This document shows, in pieces, positions 21,265 through 33,123 of a stretch of 64,000 nucleotides of DNA; the stretch's first letter is position 1; every line of letters begins with the position of its first letter. The DNA comes from Bugula neritina (Eukaryota > Bryozoa > Gymnolaemata > Cheilostomatida > Bugulidae). A program made the position numbers and the translations under genes. The notes under the pieces were generated by a model. It saw only the letters and a list, made by a program, of their open reading frames with translations. It ran no database searches and was not told where the DNA came from. The stretch lies in NCBI GenBank assembly GCA_964035545.1, contig OZ037772.1, positions 895,001 to 959,000 on the forward strand. Reading direction: 5' to 3'.

Positions 21265-21963
21265 TCAAGTAGTCTTTCTCTTTTGTCCTTGGTTAGGGGG
21301 CCCAGCATTGGTAAGAGTCTTTGCCATCTGTTTCAGCCTGATACTCAGCTGGCCCATCTTCCCTCCGAGTGATTGGGCTATCTCCGGTGTGACTTGTGTG
21401 CTTTCTGGTTTCCCTGTATGTAACCGTTCTGCTCGGAGGTAGTCTTCTCCGACTTGCAGGGCACTTTCTAGAGTGGTCACTCCCTTTGCCTGTAGTTGAT
21501 GGCAAAGACCCACATCTTTTAGGGATTGCATAAAGTCAATGAGAGTAAAGTTCCGTCTGTGTGCTTCTGGCAGGTTGCTGTACGCGCTCCGCGCCAGCCT
21601 CTTCACTAAGGCAACGTGGTCGCGGAGCGGAGTGCCTTCCGCCTGGCGTAGCACTTGTAGACGGGCTCTGGCTTCCAGAGCGAGGGTGCCAAAAAGGCTC
21701 CGTAGTGTAGTGAATATTTCCGCCACGCTCCGTCCTTGTCCAAACGGTCTAGCGCGCTCCGTCAATACTTCCCGCAGCTTGATGAGGGCTACTTGTGGCG
21801 GCCATTGAGCGACATTTGCTACATTGTGGAATTCTTCAATGAATTGCTCTACGTCTTCTACACCCGTGAAGGTGGGAGCGGTCAGTTTACTTCTATACAC
21901 CTCCTTCATATGCAAGAAATTGGCTGGCTTACCTCCTGGGTGCTTCGTTGTGTGCTCTGTCAT
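21265..21963 (-). CDS. Gypsy Gag (capsid-like), 232 aa
   Basis: ATG at 21963, following the primer site. Contains a capsid-type segment (FTGVEDVEQFIEEF ... LTERARPFGQG ... FGTLALEARARLQ ... REHVALVKRL-like helices). It ends in a basic Gln/Pro/Lys-rich tail. No CCHC zinc knuckle is present here or in the in-frame sequence between gag and protease. The first stop (TGA, 21265) could be the normal gag terminator or a suppressed stop, because pro follows in the same frame. Confidence 0.75.
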   Translation of the reverse strand: MTEHTTKHPGGKPANFLHMKEVYRSKLTAPTFTGVEDVEQFIEEFHNVANVAQWPPQVALIKLREVLTERARPFGQGRSVAEIFTTLRSLFGTLALEARARLQVLRQAEGTPLRDHVALVKRLARSAYSNLPEAHRRNFTLIDFMQSLKDVGLCHQLQAKGVTTLESALQVGEDYLRAERLHTGKPESTQVTPEIAQSLGGKMGQLSIRLKQMAKTLTNAGPPNQGQKRKTT

Positions 21964-21995
21964 ATTCTCCGTCTCTTCATTGTCTCAGCTAGAAT

Positions 21996-22014
21996 AATCC
22001 CACCGCTGCCACCA
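21996..22014 (-). promoter_or_regulatory. primer binding site, tRNA-Leu
   Basis: Minus-strand TGGTGGCAGCGGTGGGATT lies one base inside the 5' LTR. It is perfectly complementary over 19 nt to the 3' end of animal tRNA-Leu (…AATCCCACCGCTGCCA plus CCA). Confidence 0.85.
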
Positions 22015-22015
22015 C

Positions 22016-22295
22016 TGTTGTGCAAAGCACAATGTTTGTGTGGGCTTCTAGTGAGCAATCTGCATTTAGTCACAAGCAATCCACTGATATTTTCGTGTGT
22101 AAGACTTTATTATAAAACTGTAAAATATGGCGTAGAAATCTCTATAAGTATCATCACAATGCTACTTTACATCACGGCAAGTATACGCTAACTAACTAAA
22201 AAATAAATTGTTCTGCTTGGCTTCATCCAATAATTGCCAATCACTCTCTGATTGGCAGGGGGATATGCATGAGGCATAAACCACGCCCCATTACA
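22016..22295 (-). repeat. Gypsy 5' LTR
   Basis: 280 bp, differs from the other LTR at about six positions. Followed by the target duplication ATAG at 22296-22299. Confidence 0.93.
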
Positions 22296-22779
22296 ATAGT
22301 CATTACAGCGGCTGAAGTAGAACAATTTGTCTATAAACTTTATGGAACAGGATATTCAAATATATATGATGTCCGATACACTATATTTTGTTCACCGTCT
22401 AAAATAACTCAATACAGTTTGCCTCAACAAAAGATGAATTAAATTTGCATGTAAAAAGAGCAAATTATCAGGCAGCCATTTGGAGAAAGGTGACAACAGC
22501 CTATATTGATGCACCACCCCCAGAACATCATGGAAGGATTGTTGAGAATCATGGCAGCATAGATATAAAGTTGATGATTCAAGCTTCCGCACCTGAACAT
22601 GTATATTGCAAGGTTTAAACTGCTTCTATAAGACCGGCTGCAACATCTCAAGATGTGGATGTAAGAAGTATCAAATGCAGTGCATGCACTAAGGATTGTC
22701 TGAAAAGAAGTGTTATATTGGGGAAGAAGCTAATGAGAGTGACAACAGTGACAATGATGGCGAGAATACTTTTTCATAA
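22296..22779 (+). pseudogene. Cys-rich transposon-associated protein, 3' remnant
   Basis: Continuation of 14821-14940 beyond the Gypsy insertion. Reads AAEVEQFVYKLYGTGYSNIY, then after a frame change LHVKRANYQAAIWRKV, HGRIVENHG, a Cys cluster (C..KTGCNISRCGCKKYQMQC) and an acidic end (ESDNSDNDGENTFS) with TAA at 22777-22779. The motif order matches the C-terminus of a recurrent uncharacterised invertebrate family linked to transposons. At least two frame changes and one internal stop are present. Confidence 0.55.
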
Positions 22780-23972
22780 TAAAGCACTATTTTTAGACAT
22801 TTGTTATATGTTTTGCTGCAACCAATTTGATTTTAATCATCTCTCATGCTTCTGTTTCTCTAAAATATAATTTGACAGAAATTTGTTGATTTTTGCAGAT
22901 GTTTAACGGCTACTGACAGACTATAGCAAATGATTCACTTGGACTGTGCTCAAAAGATTTCAATATTTATTCATTTCAATATTTATTTTGTGCTATAAAT
23001 ATAGTTTTTTCACACATCAGCTTAACTTTGTTTTTATTTTTGTATAAATAGCTTGGTCATACAATTATTCTGCATGCTTATGCCGCATGCAATATGGCGA
23101 TTCATAACCAACATAAATGTTTATATAAACAACTTGGTTTTAATTTGAGATAGCGTCTTGCAGCCGTTAAATTCAGTATCAGCATAGAATATTAAATAAG
23201 AGGCAATTATTTTTGGTATTTCAGCAAATATTTTATCTTCAAGATAGCTTGGTAAAATTGAATACTATTTTGCACAACCCACATTTCTTTTTATCACCCA
23301 TCCAAGATGTCGATTTGTTTTTTGAAACATAACTTGAGTTTGGGTAAAGATAGAATTCTAGAGTTTGTAGATTCAGAATCAGCACAAAATTCTGATCTAA
23401 AAACAACTTTTTTTGAGTGGCCACCTAGTAAAGTGTAATAAGTCAATTTTCAAACACTTTTTTGGGAGGTTACTTCCAGACTATGAGCCATTTTACTAAC
23501 TCTCTCAAAGTGCTTTACAGGAAATTTTTATGATTTGTAAATGTATGGTCTCACGCTGCCAAATAAATATATGCCAACAGTTTAGTAACACATATCAATG
23601 CTATATTTAAAAATTCAAATTATTACTACTTATAAAATAAAATAAAACAATACCAAACCAATAATCTTCTAACTTTAAATCTGCAAAATAGTTTTATAGG
23701 TGAGCATACAGAAAAAATGAAGTTAAAAAATAAAGTTAAAAATTAAAGTTAAAAAATATGGCCATCAAAAATGCTATCAGTCTATCCTTATCCGTTGATT
23801 TCTTTGCTACTCTTTTTCGTTATAATCATTTTTCATTTTGCAAAGGCTATTTTCCACTTTTTCCACAGTATCTTTAAGAATTTTTATAGTCTACAACCAA
23901 AAGGGAATTATTTTGGCCATGACGTCCAACAAAAGTACACAAAAATAGCAATTAGAAGCGTAGATGCATTAC
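22780..23972. other. AT-rich spacer, no gene seen
   Basis: Between the Cys-rich remnant and the last visible citron exon. Only short chance open frames. The missing C1, PH and CNH exons of citron are not here. Confidence 0.5.
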
Positions 23973-24140
23973 CTGTGACTGTTCAATTACAAGACGCTGG
24001 TTTTCTAGTGCCTCGTGGGAAGTATTTTTTTGCACTTGCTTTAGCTGATCTAGTTGAGCACTCAACTTCTGTTCGAATCTAAATTTCTCATCTTTCATCT
24101 GTTCCATTAACTCCGTGGCAGTTCTGTTACTTGCCAAAGT
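23973..24140 (-). CDS. citron-like coiled-coil exon, last one visible
   Basis: 56 codons between CTCCAG and GTAATG. Reads TATELMEQMKDEKFRFEQKL and LDQLKQVQKNTSHEAL. It has a good donor, so the gene once continued, but no further exon is found before the Cys-rich remnant. Confidence 0.65.
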
Positions 24141-24348
24141 CTGGAGGCAGTCAAAATGAAATTAAAAAAAGAACTAGCTTATAGTAGACCTGCTCGAAAC
24201 GAACAATGGGAAAATGAAATAACAAGCAATATGCAAATAGAAGGCAGCAACACAACCATTTCAAGTAACCAATCTGTCCTAAACCAGATAGGTAAAATGT
24301 GGTTTTACTACAGGTGGATAGGCTATAAACAGCTGAGCTCTGCCAAAC

Positions 24349-24537
24349 CTTATCCAGCTGCATCTGTAGATCAGTAACTCTCCTCTCACTCTGCACATGC
24401 TCAGTTTCCATCTCACACTTCAAAACCAGAGTGCTTTCTTGAGATTCAGAAAGCAGCTGATTGGCTTTGTCTGCTCGCTGTCTTTCTGCCTCAACCAATG
24501 ATTTCAAACAATTATTTTCACTATTTAACCGCTCAAT
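24349..24537 (-). CDS. citron-like coiled-coil exon
   Basis: 63 codons between TTTTCAG and GTTTGG. Reads IERLNSENNCLKSLVEAERQ and later ESTLVLKCEMETEHVQSERR. Strongly helical and charged, open throughout, phase 0 at both ends. Confidence 0.7.
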
Positions 24538-24968
24538 CTGAAAAAAAATGAAGCGCAGGATAGCTACTGATCATTCAGATAAAACTTGGTAACTAAAGAT
24601 AAATTAGAAAAAAAGTATAGGTACATGAAAATTACACCAGGATAAGCCAAAGCAAAAGTACACAAACAAAAATATGTAGTAAATGAGAAGCGCCAATGTC
24701 AGTTCTTTTCACAAGTAGGCTGGTAGCTATGCAACCTAACAGGAATTAATCAAGTGCAGCAGCATTTAACACGTGTAATGAGTCTGTGTTGGTCGAGTCT
24801 GGATTTTTTCTTTTTGGCTGTTTTTTCAACAGCAACAATTCAACTCTATATAAACCTTAATGTTTGGACAATTTGGTTGTACAGATGCTACACTGAAAAC
24901 CGCAGTCATCCACTGCACACCTAATCCTAACACATACAAGTAGTATATGGATATAATTTACAAATCAC

Positions 24969-25063
24969 CAACTTGTTTGCCAAGAGCGACTAACTCTGCA
25001 TCTTTCTCAACAACTGTCCCATCTAGCTTTACCAACTCAGACTTCAGATATTCCAATTCTTGA
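24969..25063 (-). CDS. citron-like coiled-coil exon
   Basis: Between TTTGTAG and GTGATT. Reads QELEYLKSELVKLDGTVVEK and DAELVALGKQV, a clear leucine heptad pattern. Confidence 0.65.
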
Positions 25064-27773
25064 CTACAAAAACTGATGACAACTATTGCAGAACTGATGA
25101 CCAACTGCTTGGCTACACCAAATAACACAGCTGGCAATACTCACAAGATTGAAACATAAACATATAAACAAACTGCTATTCACAAGACGAAGAGACAACT
25201 TTAAACTAAGCTTTACCTAGTTAGTAAATTTCTTGATATTTACTCACAACAATAAAAAATTACTTGCTTTAGGAGTACTTGACATAAAACCCACCACAAA
25301 ACGTATTTAATACATTTGAAGTAAGCAGGAGACAATTCCTTATTAATTTTTTCAACTGAAACTTTAAGGCTGTAGGTTAGCTTGTCGGCCCCACAAGTGC
25401 CACACAACCACTAAAGTAATTGCATGCACGTCTGCTCTTTAGTTGTTTAGTTTAACTTGATTTCACTTGACTTTGCAGCCGTTAAATAAACCACAGCCGA
25501 TGCATAATAATAAAAAAGCTATATTTTGACTGATACTTGACTGTCTATACTCTATTATATTTCCACCCAAGCAATTTTTATAGTCCAATCAACAGTAATA
25601 ATAGCCAGTGTTATGAGTTAAACTTCTAGTTTTAAACTGAATAGGTTAAAAAATTGGTAAGTGATGTTGATAGTGCAGCTTGGTAGTTTATGGATGATTA
25701 TAGATATTAAATGTTGTTATGTAGTAAATTTGTGTATACTTTCACAAATTATAGAATGAATTTCTTACTAGGTATTTTTCTACTCATATTGAGTGCTTGT
25801 TTTCTAATCTTACTAGCTAACGTACTACTATTCCATTAGCAGCTAGGTGTTTTTGTGAATTTATACATTCACTAATTGCTAGGTATTTAAAGTAATGCAA
25901 CACCGCCAAAGTTGAAGGAGATTATAAATCGTATATTTAATTCACAACATACAGGAGTAGCTAGCTATCTGCTTTAATTATCCTCTCCTTTGTTTACAGC
26001 GTAAGTTGGTAGCGTACTAAAGTAGATACTGTTAAGCCAAGTCTATTAGAGGCGCTACACATTAGGATAACAGGATACTAGCAAGAGAGTTGTTCTTTCC
26101 ATATACAATGGTAGAGCAACTCCTTACAGTCAGATATACATGGGGACACAACCCTTACACAACTCTTACAGTGTTACTATAGTAATGACTGGATTAGCTA
26201 TTGCTTATAGCTAGGGGTAGGGCTGATTATGTAATGCAAAGTAACTGGGATTTTCCCTCAAAGGTTCTCTTGATTCGAGCAAACTATTTCCATTTCGCAT
26301 GGAACTTTCTGGAATTAACTACCTCCAACATATAAAAGGAGGCACACAAACCAGTGGATTCAGTCTACTGCCAGCACTGAAGGAATACACATCAAGTAGC
26401 TACGGACTGAGGACACTAGAAATATAGATATACTTTTATACCTAGATTTTTATTGATAGATAGTTTTCCTCTTAATGTATGGAATTGTCCCCTCGGACAC
26501 TCTTTTTATTTTGATGTGATTTAAATAAAGGATAGTAAGTATAAATATTCTGGTTTACTGTTAATAATTATTCTTGACAAAGAGTCACTGTGTTCTCATC
26601 AGCTAAAAACCCACACCTATAATTTCATGCAGTGAATAATAACATTCCACGCATTTGCTTTTTAATTTAATACTAAAATTAGCCATACGTTCTTACACAA
26701 CTTTAAAATGTAAAAATTATACACAGCCACTTTTTATTCATTAAAACATCAGAATAAACATATTGCTTTTTTAAAATAGAACACTAGTATTATTTTTTAA
26801 GTTTTACTCATTTATACTATAATTTATGACTTGTAGTTTTACTTTTTATATTCATGTAACCAGTATTAGCATCTCAACTTAATTTATTGTTAAGAGAACA
26901 GATCTGTCATGATTGTGAGTTTTTGTTAATAAGTTAGCTCCAAGAAGGTTGTCATGTCAACATAAATACGATTTATCCTTTCTAGCCATTTCACTTGTGG
27001 AAATAAGGTATATGAAAATGCCGAGCTATGTTTACTATGCTAATTCACATGCAACTGATCTTGACCTCTGCGCATGAACCTAGAAAATAAGTTATATAGA
27101 CTAAGAGCCATCTGCCAATAAAACCCGAGCAGGAAAATAACACAGGAAATAAAAATCGCTTAAATTTATCAGTGATTTTTCAATCAGCAATAGCTAAATC
27201 GGCAAGTAAAAAATCGGCCTGTGTACATGCAGCTTACAACTAGCTCTTTTTTGTGTTTGACACTATCTTGAATTTTATAAACAAACATAACTACTTGTAC
27301 CCCTATTATCTGGAATACTCTATTGACTGGAGAACACCACTAGAGAATACAAGCCAAATTCATTAGGGTTACATGGTTATACCCAACCAAGAATTTGTAC
27401 ACTTATAGCATGTAGGTGACAGAATGATGCAGCTCTATATCATAATTTAGTTGATGTTGGATGTGATTGTCTACAAGTGGTTACGAGCTCAACTAGAACC
27501 TATATAAAGTCTAGAAATCCTTTAGATTTTTCAAGTATGATTCGAAAGAAAAGCACTAGACCTACCTACCTATACATGTATAAGGATTAGATGGCAGAGA
27601 AATTAGACAGTTTAAAACTAAACCGTGAAGAGTTGAGAATAAAAAAAAAGTACAATACATACATATAGAAAGACAAAATTAGCTAAGCATAAGGTAAGTA
27701 TAACTACTTCTAAATTAAATATTCTAAATTAAATACAACAAATTATTAGCCTGCCTTCTTTACCTCATAGTAT
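25064..27773. other. large intron of the citron-like gene
   Basis: AT-rich. Holds the candidate solo LTR at 26029-26600. Otherwise I see nothing. Confidence 0.5.
26029..26600 (+). mobile_element. candidate solo LTR
   Basis: A stretch starting TGTTAAGCC contains TATAAAAGG at about 26331, a downstream CAGTC initiator-like segment and AATAAAGG at about 26524: the order promoter, start, polyadenylation signal expected of an LTR. It is locally more GC-rich than its surroundings. The right end and a target duplication could not be fixed. Confidence 0.35.
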
Positions 27774-27873
27774 GTTCTCTGTCTCTGCCATGTAAAGGTT
27801 GCATGAAGTCCTCTGTCTCTCCCATCACTTTCTCGTAAGCCTCACGAGTTGCTTCCAATGTACTTGTGAGTTT
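27774..27873 (-). CDS. citron-like coiled-coil exon
   Basis: Between ACTAG and GTAAAG. Reads KLTSTLEATREAYEKVMGET and EDFMQPLHGRDREHTM. Charged and helical. Open throughout. Confidence 0.6.
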
Positions 27874-30631
27874 CTAGTAACATAGAATGTAACTCAACTG
27901 CTCTGAGAAGCAAGTGGCAAGCTTCTACACTAAGAATAGTGGGATTTGAAACAGTGTAGCAGTCCAGTATTATTACTGCTGATTGCTGGCAGAAATACTG
28001 CCATAAAAGCCTATAACTTTTAAAGTAATACTATTTACTGAAAATAGTAGTTGAATATAAAAATCTAAGAGGTGCACTTACAACTTGCCAATAGGTTGAC
28101 AGACTTAAAACATAACTGTCTAAGCTAAATGCACTTGACATAAATGCCTTAGCTTCTACCATGAATATACAATACTGATATACAAAAAGGACTTGCTCAA
28201 ATAAGAAGACAATTCCTCATGACAGAACTAAGTAGTCATTATAAACCAGTGTCTAGTTGTACAACTAGACTAAATCAATTATCTGAAAGTTAAGCCAGCA
28301 AATTGAAACTATGCTATCAAATACTTTGAATGTGTTACACAGCAATCTAGTTATGACTGCTGAGAAAACAAAAACAAAGATTGGTGTAGCTGATAGGGAA
28401 TCTAGCATAATATACTCCTGGATTACAACTTACACTCAATAAAACTTATTAGGGCTAGCTAGACCTTAGAAACTGACAGCGATGATACTTATATTGTTGT
28501 ATATTTAGATTTTAAAATAAACCAAGTAGTACTTTAAAATCTACTAAAACCGACTAAACCATTTTTTCATTAAACCAGTAAATATTGCACACTATCAACA
28601 TATTATATTTATTGAAATAAGTTAATCTCAGTTTTTAGATAATCCAAATCTAGCTCAATACGTAGCTCGTTTTCTGGCAAATCACACCTGGGAGTTTCAT
28701 CAATAGTTAGTATCAGATAGCACTAGGTAAATAATACCAATGTCACTATGTCAGAATTGGAAGTTTTAATTAAGTTGGTCGAGATAACATACCAATGGAG
28801 GACAAAAAGCTGAAATTAGTTAACAATACCAACTTACCTGAGGGGACAACTCCTGCAACTATGTTAAAGTTGTGAACATTACTGGTTCATTGACCTCTCC
28901 CTAGGTATAAACGTTAACATTTGATGAAATAGTTCATGAGAAGAAATGAAAAAAAAGTAAATGCACACTCATTAGAATACACGGCCACCGGTATACTATA
29001 AATGTTACCCTGTAGATGTTTTGTAAAGATAGTGTATTTATTCTCACCTTATTCTGACTAACAAGGTCTTCATTTAAAGCAATCAAGGATGCCAGCTCTC
29101 TAGTTTGAGTCTCTTTGCTGCTCTCCAGCTTGTGTATATAACTGTCTTTCTGATTCAAAACTCCACGTAGCTTTTCCTACAGAGTCCCACTTGCAGATGT
29201 CACAAGGGACAGCAACATTGTTAGTCTTCAGAGTTAGAAAATAAGCCAATAATGACATTGAAATATTAGTAGTAAACAAAGAAAAATGTGAATTATAAGT
29301 TACTTAAAAAATAAACCCCATTAGGGAAGAAAATAAAAACACCATAAAACTGAAATGTCCTTACAAGCACTTCAGTCCACGGAACCTACAAAGAAATATA
29401 ATTTACATACAGATTTAATTTACTTAATTTACATAACATGAGATTGAACTTTCAAAATGATTCCGGTACACAAACACTACACACAAAAACAAACAGATAT
29501 TTGACTATGTACACTTGGAGATTTATAGGACCAAAATATGTTTAGAAAAAACATATTTCAGGCAATTTTTGTCAGAATAAATTATAACTGCCTGATTTTG
29601 AATATCACTAATAATTAACTTATAACTTAATTTTACAAAATTATTAAAAGGTTGTTGGATTTGCATTATATTGAATAGGCAAGTGTTCACCTGGTCACAT
29701 TACTCTTCTCTTAGCACATATTATATAAAACACCCATCACACAAGTCTAGATTTCAACGAAATATTTATTCACACGACTTTCACAAGACTATAAAATTTC
29801 TTGGTAGCCTTACACCGTGAGGGTTTGTTCCAAGCAGTTACATATTTCAAACAATTATAGGAAATACTTTTATTGCAACTTAATTTCAAAACCCTATTCA
29901 AACAAATTCACAACTAGTCATAATTGCAAAAGATAAATTTTTCACTATATTAATATTTTACTATATAGTTTCAGGCAAAAAGTAATGTTCATTAGCAGCC
30001 AAGTTGTGAAAAATAGCTAAGAACTGGAGATTTCCAGTGTGTACTAAATTACATGGAATGACCTTATTTTATTGGGTGAAAAAAATCTTCATTACTCTAT
30101 CATTGAAATAACAACTGCAAACACTGAATGTAAGGTTATTGGCGAAAGCTTATTAAAAGAAAAGACTAATAATTTAATGTATGTATGCAAGAATTTTCAC
30201 GTCACCTATACTTTGATACAGCACATACAGTAGTAGAATGATTGTATCCCAGGTGAAGACAACTCCCAACAATACAAAATATTATATAAAAGAAAAACAG
30301 CATGAAACAGTATGTTATACTTTATTGCTGGTTTTGATCCAACAGACAGCAGCTACTTACCTGTAGCTTCATGCTCAGTGTAATATCATGTTAATGCTTA
30401 CATCAAGTATTTAAAAGATCATACGTTTGAAATGGTGATGTGCACAATCAAAATTAGTTGAACAAAGTAGATTAAATACAATCAATTACTAATAACTCTA
30501 TAGAAAAACCCATTCCAATGAAAGAGAACACGTCTAGCACAAAATTAGGTAAATCAAGAACGAATGATCGAGATCACTAGAGGTTAAAAGCTTTGTAAAC
30601 ATGGAGAATACTACTAGAGAGTACTACTCAC
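27874..30631. other. citron-like introns, little else
   Basis: Apart from exon 29048-29176, one more helical segment is possible on the minus strand near 28630-28685 (ENELRIELDLDYLKTE) but lacks a convincing donor. No repeats of note. Confidence 0.35.
29048..29176 (-). CDS. citron-like coiled-coil exon
   Basis: 43-codon open exon between CTGTAG and GTGAGA. Reads EKLRGVLNQKDSYIHKLESS and continues TQTRELASLIALNEDLVSQN, a heptad pattern as in the citron/ROCK coiled coil. No frame break. Confidence 0.65.
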
Positions 30632-30757
30632 ATCTAAACTTAATGTCTCCATCTTCTGATTTTGCTGCAAATCCAGACGGTTACAGCTGTCATGATTACC
30701 GGCACCTTGTATAGCACTTTGTCTAGCAAGTCAGTGTCAGGTGTTGAAGATGTAGAA
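30632..30757 (-). pseudogene. citron-like coiled-coil exon (damaged)
   Basis: Flanked by CCTCAG and GTGAGT. The 3' half reads NRLDLQQNQKMETLSLD in one frame and the 5' half SSTPDTDLLDK in another, so an indel is likely. Assigned by position and strand only. Confidence 0.4.
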
Positions 30758-31169
30758 CTGAGGTGCAAATAGTAATGAACAACTGTACATTCAATGTATA
30801 GCAATAAGATATTTTTAGGTGCACTCACACTAATTCAGAAAAAATATTGTGTACTAGTTTACTATGGTTTAGAACATCTGTTTACTGAGATAAGCTATAA
30901 TTAAATGATGGTCCAGCATCAGTTACTGTGCACTAAATATGTGCTGAAAAAAACATATAATTAATTCTCAGTACAAGATCGAAGGTAAATATTTTGACTG
31001 AAAACTCGGACGGGCATTTTATAATAATGTATGTATTCCCAGTGTTTATAACTACTGCAAATTACAATAATTTGCACCACAAAACCTAGAGCACAGAAGT
31101 TGTTGTACATGATGAGTCATATATGAACATACAGTGCACCACTCTTATAATCCTACGGAGCCATAATTG

Positions 31170-31325
31170 GAACAACTATATATATATATATATACAATAT
31201 ATACTAGCACTTGTCATTCATTACATTACATTATATACAATATAAGTTAGTGGTTGCCATTACGTTACATTACATTACGTTACATTACGTTATATACAAT
31301 ATAAGTTAGTGGTTGCCATTACGTT
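31170..31325. repeat. TA and TTACA/TTACG simple repeats
   Basis: A (TA)n run at 31179-31192 is followed by two copies of a segment with ACGTTACATTAC units and ATACAATATAAGTTAGTGGTTG (about 60-bp spacing), just beside the donor of exon 31342-31513. Confidence 0.85.
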
Positions 31326-31341
31326 ACAAACACATCAGTAC

Positions 31342-31513
31342 CTTTTTGCTTTGAGCCATGCTAAATTTCGATAAAACGTGAATCCAATAAATGGCAAGTC
31401 TCTCATTGGTGAGTGTTGAAAATCTTCATCAGGAGAAGTCTGACGAGCATCGACGTTCTTAAAATTGCTGGTATCTTCCGGACTAGCTACTTTAGGATTA
31501 TATGGTGAAGTTG
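31342..31513 (-). pseudogene. citron-like AGC C-terminal tail exon
   Basis: Codes SPEDTSNFKNVDARQTSP then PMRDLPFIGFTFYRNLAWLK. The first part matches the DDTSNF motif and the second the LPFVGFSY hydrophobic motif of citron/ROCK kinases. Clean acceptor (TTTAG) and donor (AAAAG|GTACTG). Confidence 0.85.
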
Positions 31514-32126
31514 CTAAATAAGAACAAACAGCATTGTAATCAGCATCATAAAAATAAACTTTAATAATCAAAACATTCCCTTACCTGACACAGACATGCT
31601 CAAAAAAGTGCAAACTCTCTGTATTGCAGCTGCTTAATGGTAACAACTATAAGTAGGAAAACAATTGAATGGTAATGACAAATGCTCATCTTATACTCTA
31701 TAAGCTCAGTGGTTCCCGACCTTGTTCATTGTATTTCTGACTAAAAACCGTGACGGTATAAACACAGCTATAAACTAGAAGTATTGTGTCACTTTGCCAT
31801 AAAAGTTACAATATCTACATCATTGAAATTAAGTAGTTGAGAGTAAAATTAATATGCAAATTGACTTATTTTTCATTGGAAAATTCCTAAATTTTTACAA
31901 CAATAACTGTTTTTAAAAACTATAGTAAAGTACGAGTCCAGTTTTAATGTTCATTATTAGTATTATTATTATTAGGAGTCGATAGTTCATTTTACTTTTA
32001 GAGTCAGTTTCACTGTAGATTTCACCTATTTTATATGATTGTGATGTTGACCAGAATTAAAATATTTACATGGCTAAAGCTAACTAGTGAGTACCTAGGT
32101 AGAGTAGCTTATTCACTTAGACTTAC

Positions 32127-32924
32127 AGCAGTGATTTCCAACCTTTTTCATACTATTCCCTTCTTCATAAATGCTGACTATTTATTTCCCCCCTTTTACA
32201 AATCGAAAAAGAATTTATGTATAGGAAGAATTTGCTTGTTGAAACCCTGAATTATTTTATTTAAAAATGGCACAGGTTATAACGGCACAAATAGAAAAGT
32301 GGGTAGAAATGGGGTTCAGGATGTGGGTGTTTGCTTGGGCAAATTTGACACCAGTGTGCGACTTTTATCTAAAATCGGAACAGGTTCTTCTCCTTTAATA
32401 GTTTATTGAGTGTGGGGAAAGACACCATGTTTTTGATAAAGACGTCACCATTTTAGCGAAACATTAAAAACATTGATGCTGCTATATAAAAAGCAATGAT
32501 ATGGTGACTGGAGTTTTGCATTGTTAGGTTCAGATTATTTAGTGTAGCAAATATGTCCACTAGGTATGTAGTATACAGTTCATAGAAATTGACTTGCATG
32601 GCTGCTAAAAGGTGGCCTGTTGGTGTTTGAAAATTTTTGACCTCCATTCAAAGTAGCACAGAAAGCAGTTAGGGTAAAGCAATTAATGAACACACTCATG
32701 TAGAAGTAAACTGAGATTGCAGAATATATGGTTTGGTTAAATAAATGAACTAAGATGGAGGTTTATAAATAATTTATATACATTATACATATACATGTAA
32801 CTGGCAAGAAATCAAACATCCTTCCAGCAAACCTCGGAAATTTATCAAAATCCAAACTACCCCCCTAAAAAGTCCTAATTCCCTCTAGGGGGGAATTCCT
32901 CCCAGATTGGGCACCACTGGTCTA
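32127..32924. mobile_element. hAT-like non-autonomous element, copy 1
   Basis: Left end CAGTGATTTCCAACCT and right end (inverted) CAGTGGTGCCCAATCT fit the CAGTGGTTCCCAACC termini of hAT elements. The interior (about 32380-32645) is shared with 36540-36830, including GGCTGCTAAAAGGTGGCCTG. The 8-bp flanks no longer match. A stray CAGTGGTTCCCGACC at 31711 may be another end. Confidence 0.55.
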
Positions 32925-33123
32925 GCTAGTCAATTTGATAGACACATTCTTCTAAGTAATTCATCAATCCATTACCATAAAAACAGGATAGTTTGGCATC
33001 TATACAAGAGTACACCACTGGTTAGTAGTAAACTGTAGTACTGCTGAAACTGAGTTGAAAAGTGAAACTAATGCAACTGTTATTTGTAAAAGGTGAACAG
33101 ATAACTGAGAGCACAACTCCTAC

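Larger units (their letters stand above)
14941..22295 (-). mobile_element. Ty3/Gypsy LTR retrotransposon, full length (7355 bp)
   Basis: Two 280-bp direct LTRs (14941-15220 and 22016-22295) bound a minus-strand gag-pol: gag, aspartic protease, reverse transcriptase, RNase H, integrase, in that order, which defines Ty3/Gypsy. A primer site for tRNA-Leu and a G-rich polypurine tract lie where expected. LTRs differ at about six positions (~2%), so insertion is fairly recent. Coding sequence is clearly more GC-rich than the host DNA around it. The coding region carries several stops and frameshifts, so this copy looks non-autonomous. An extra third reading frame lies between pol and the 3' LTR. 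Confidence 0.95.
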
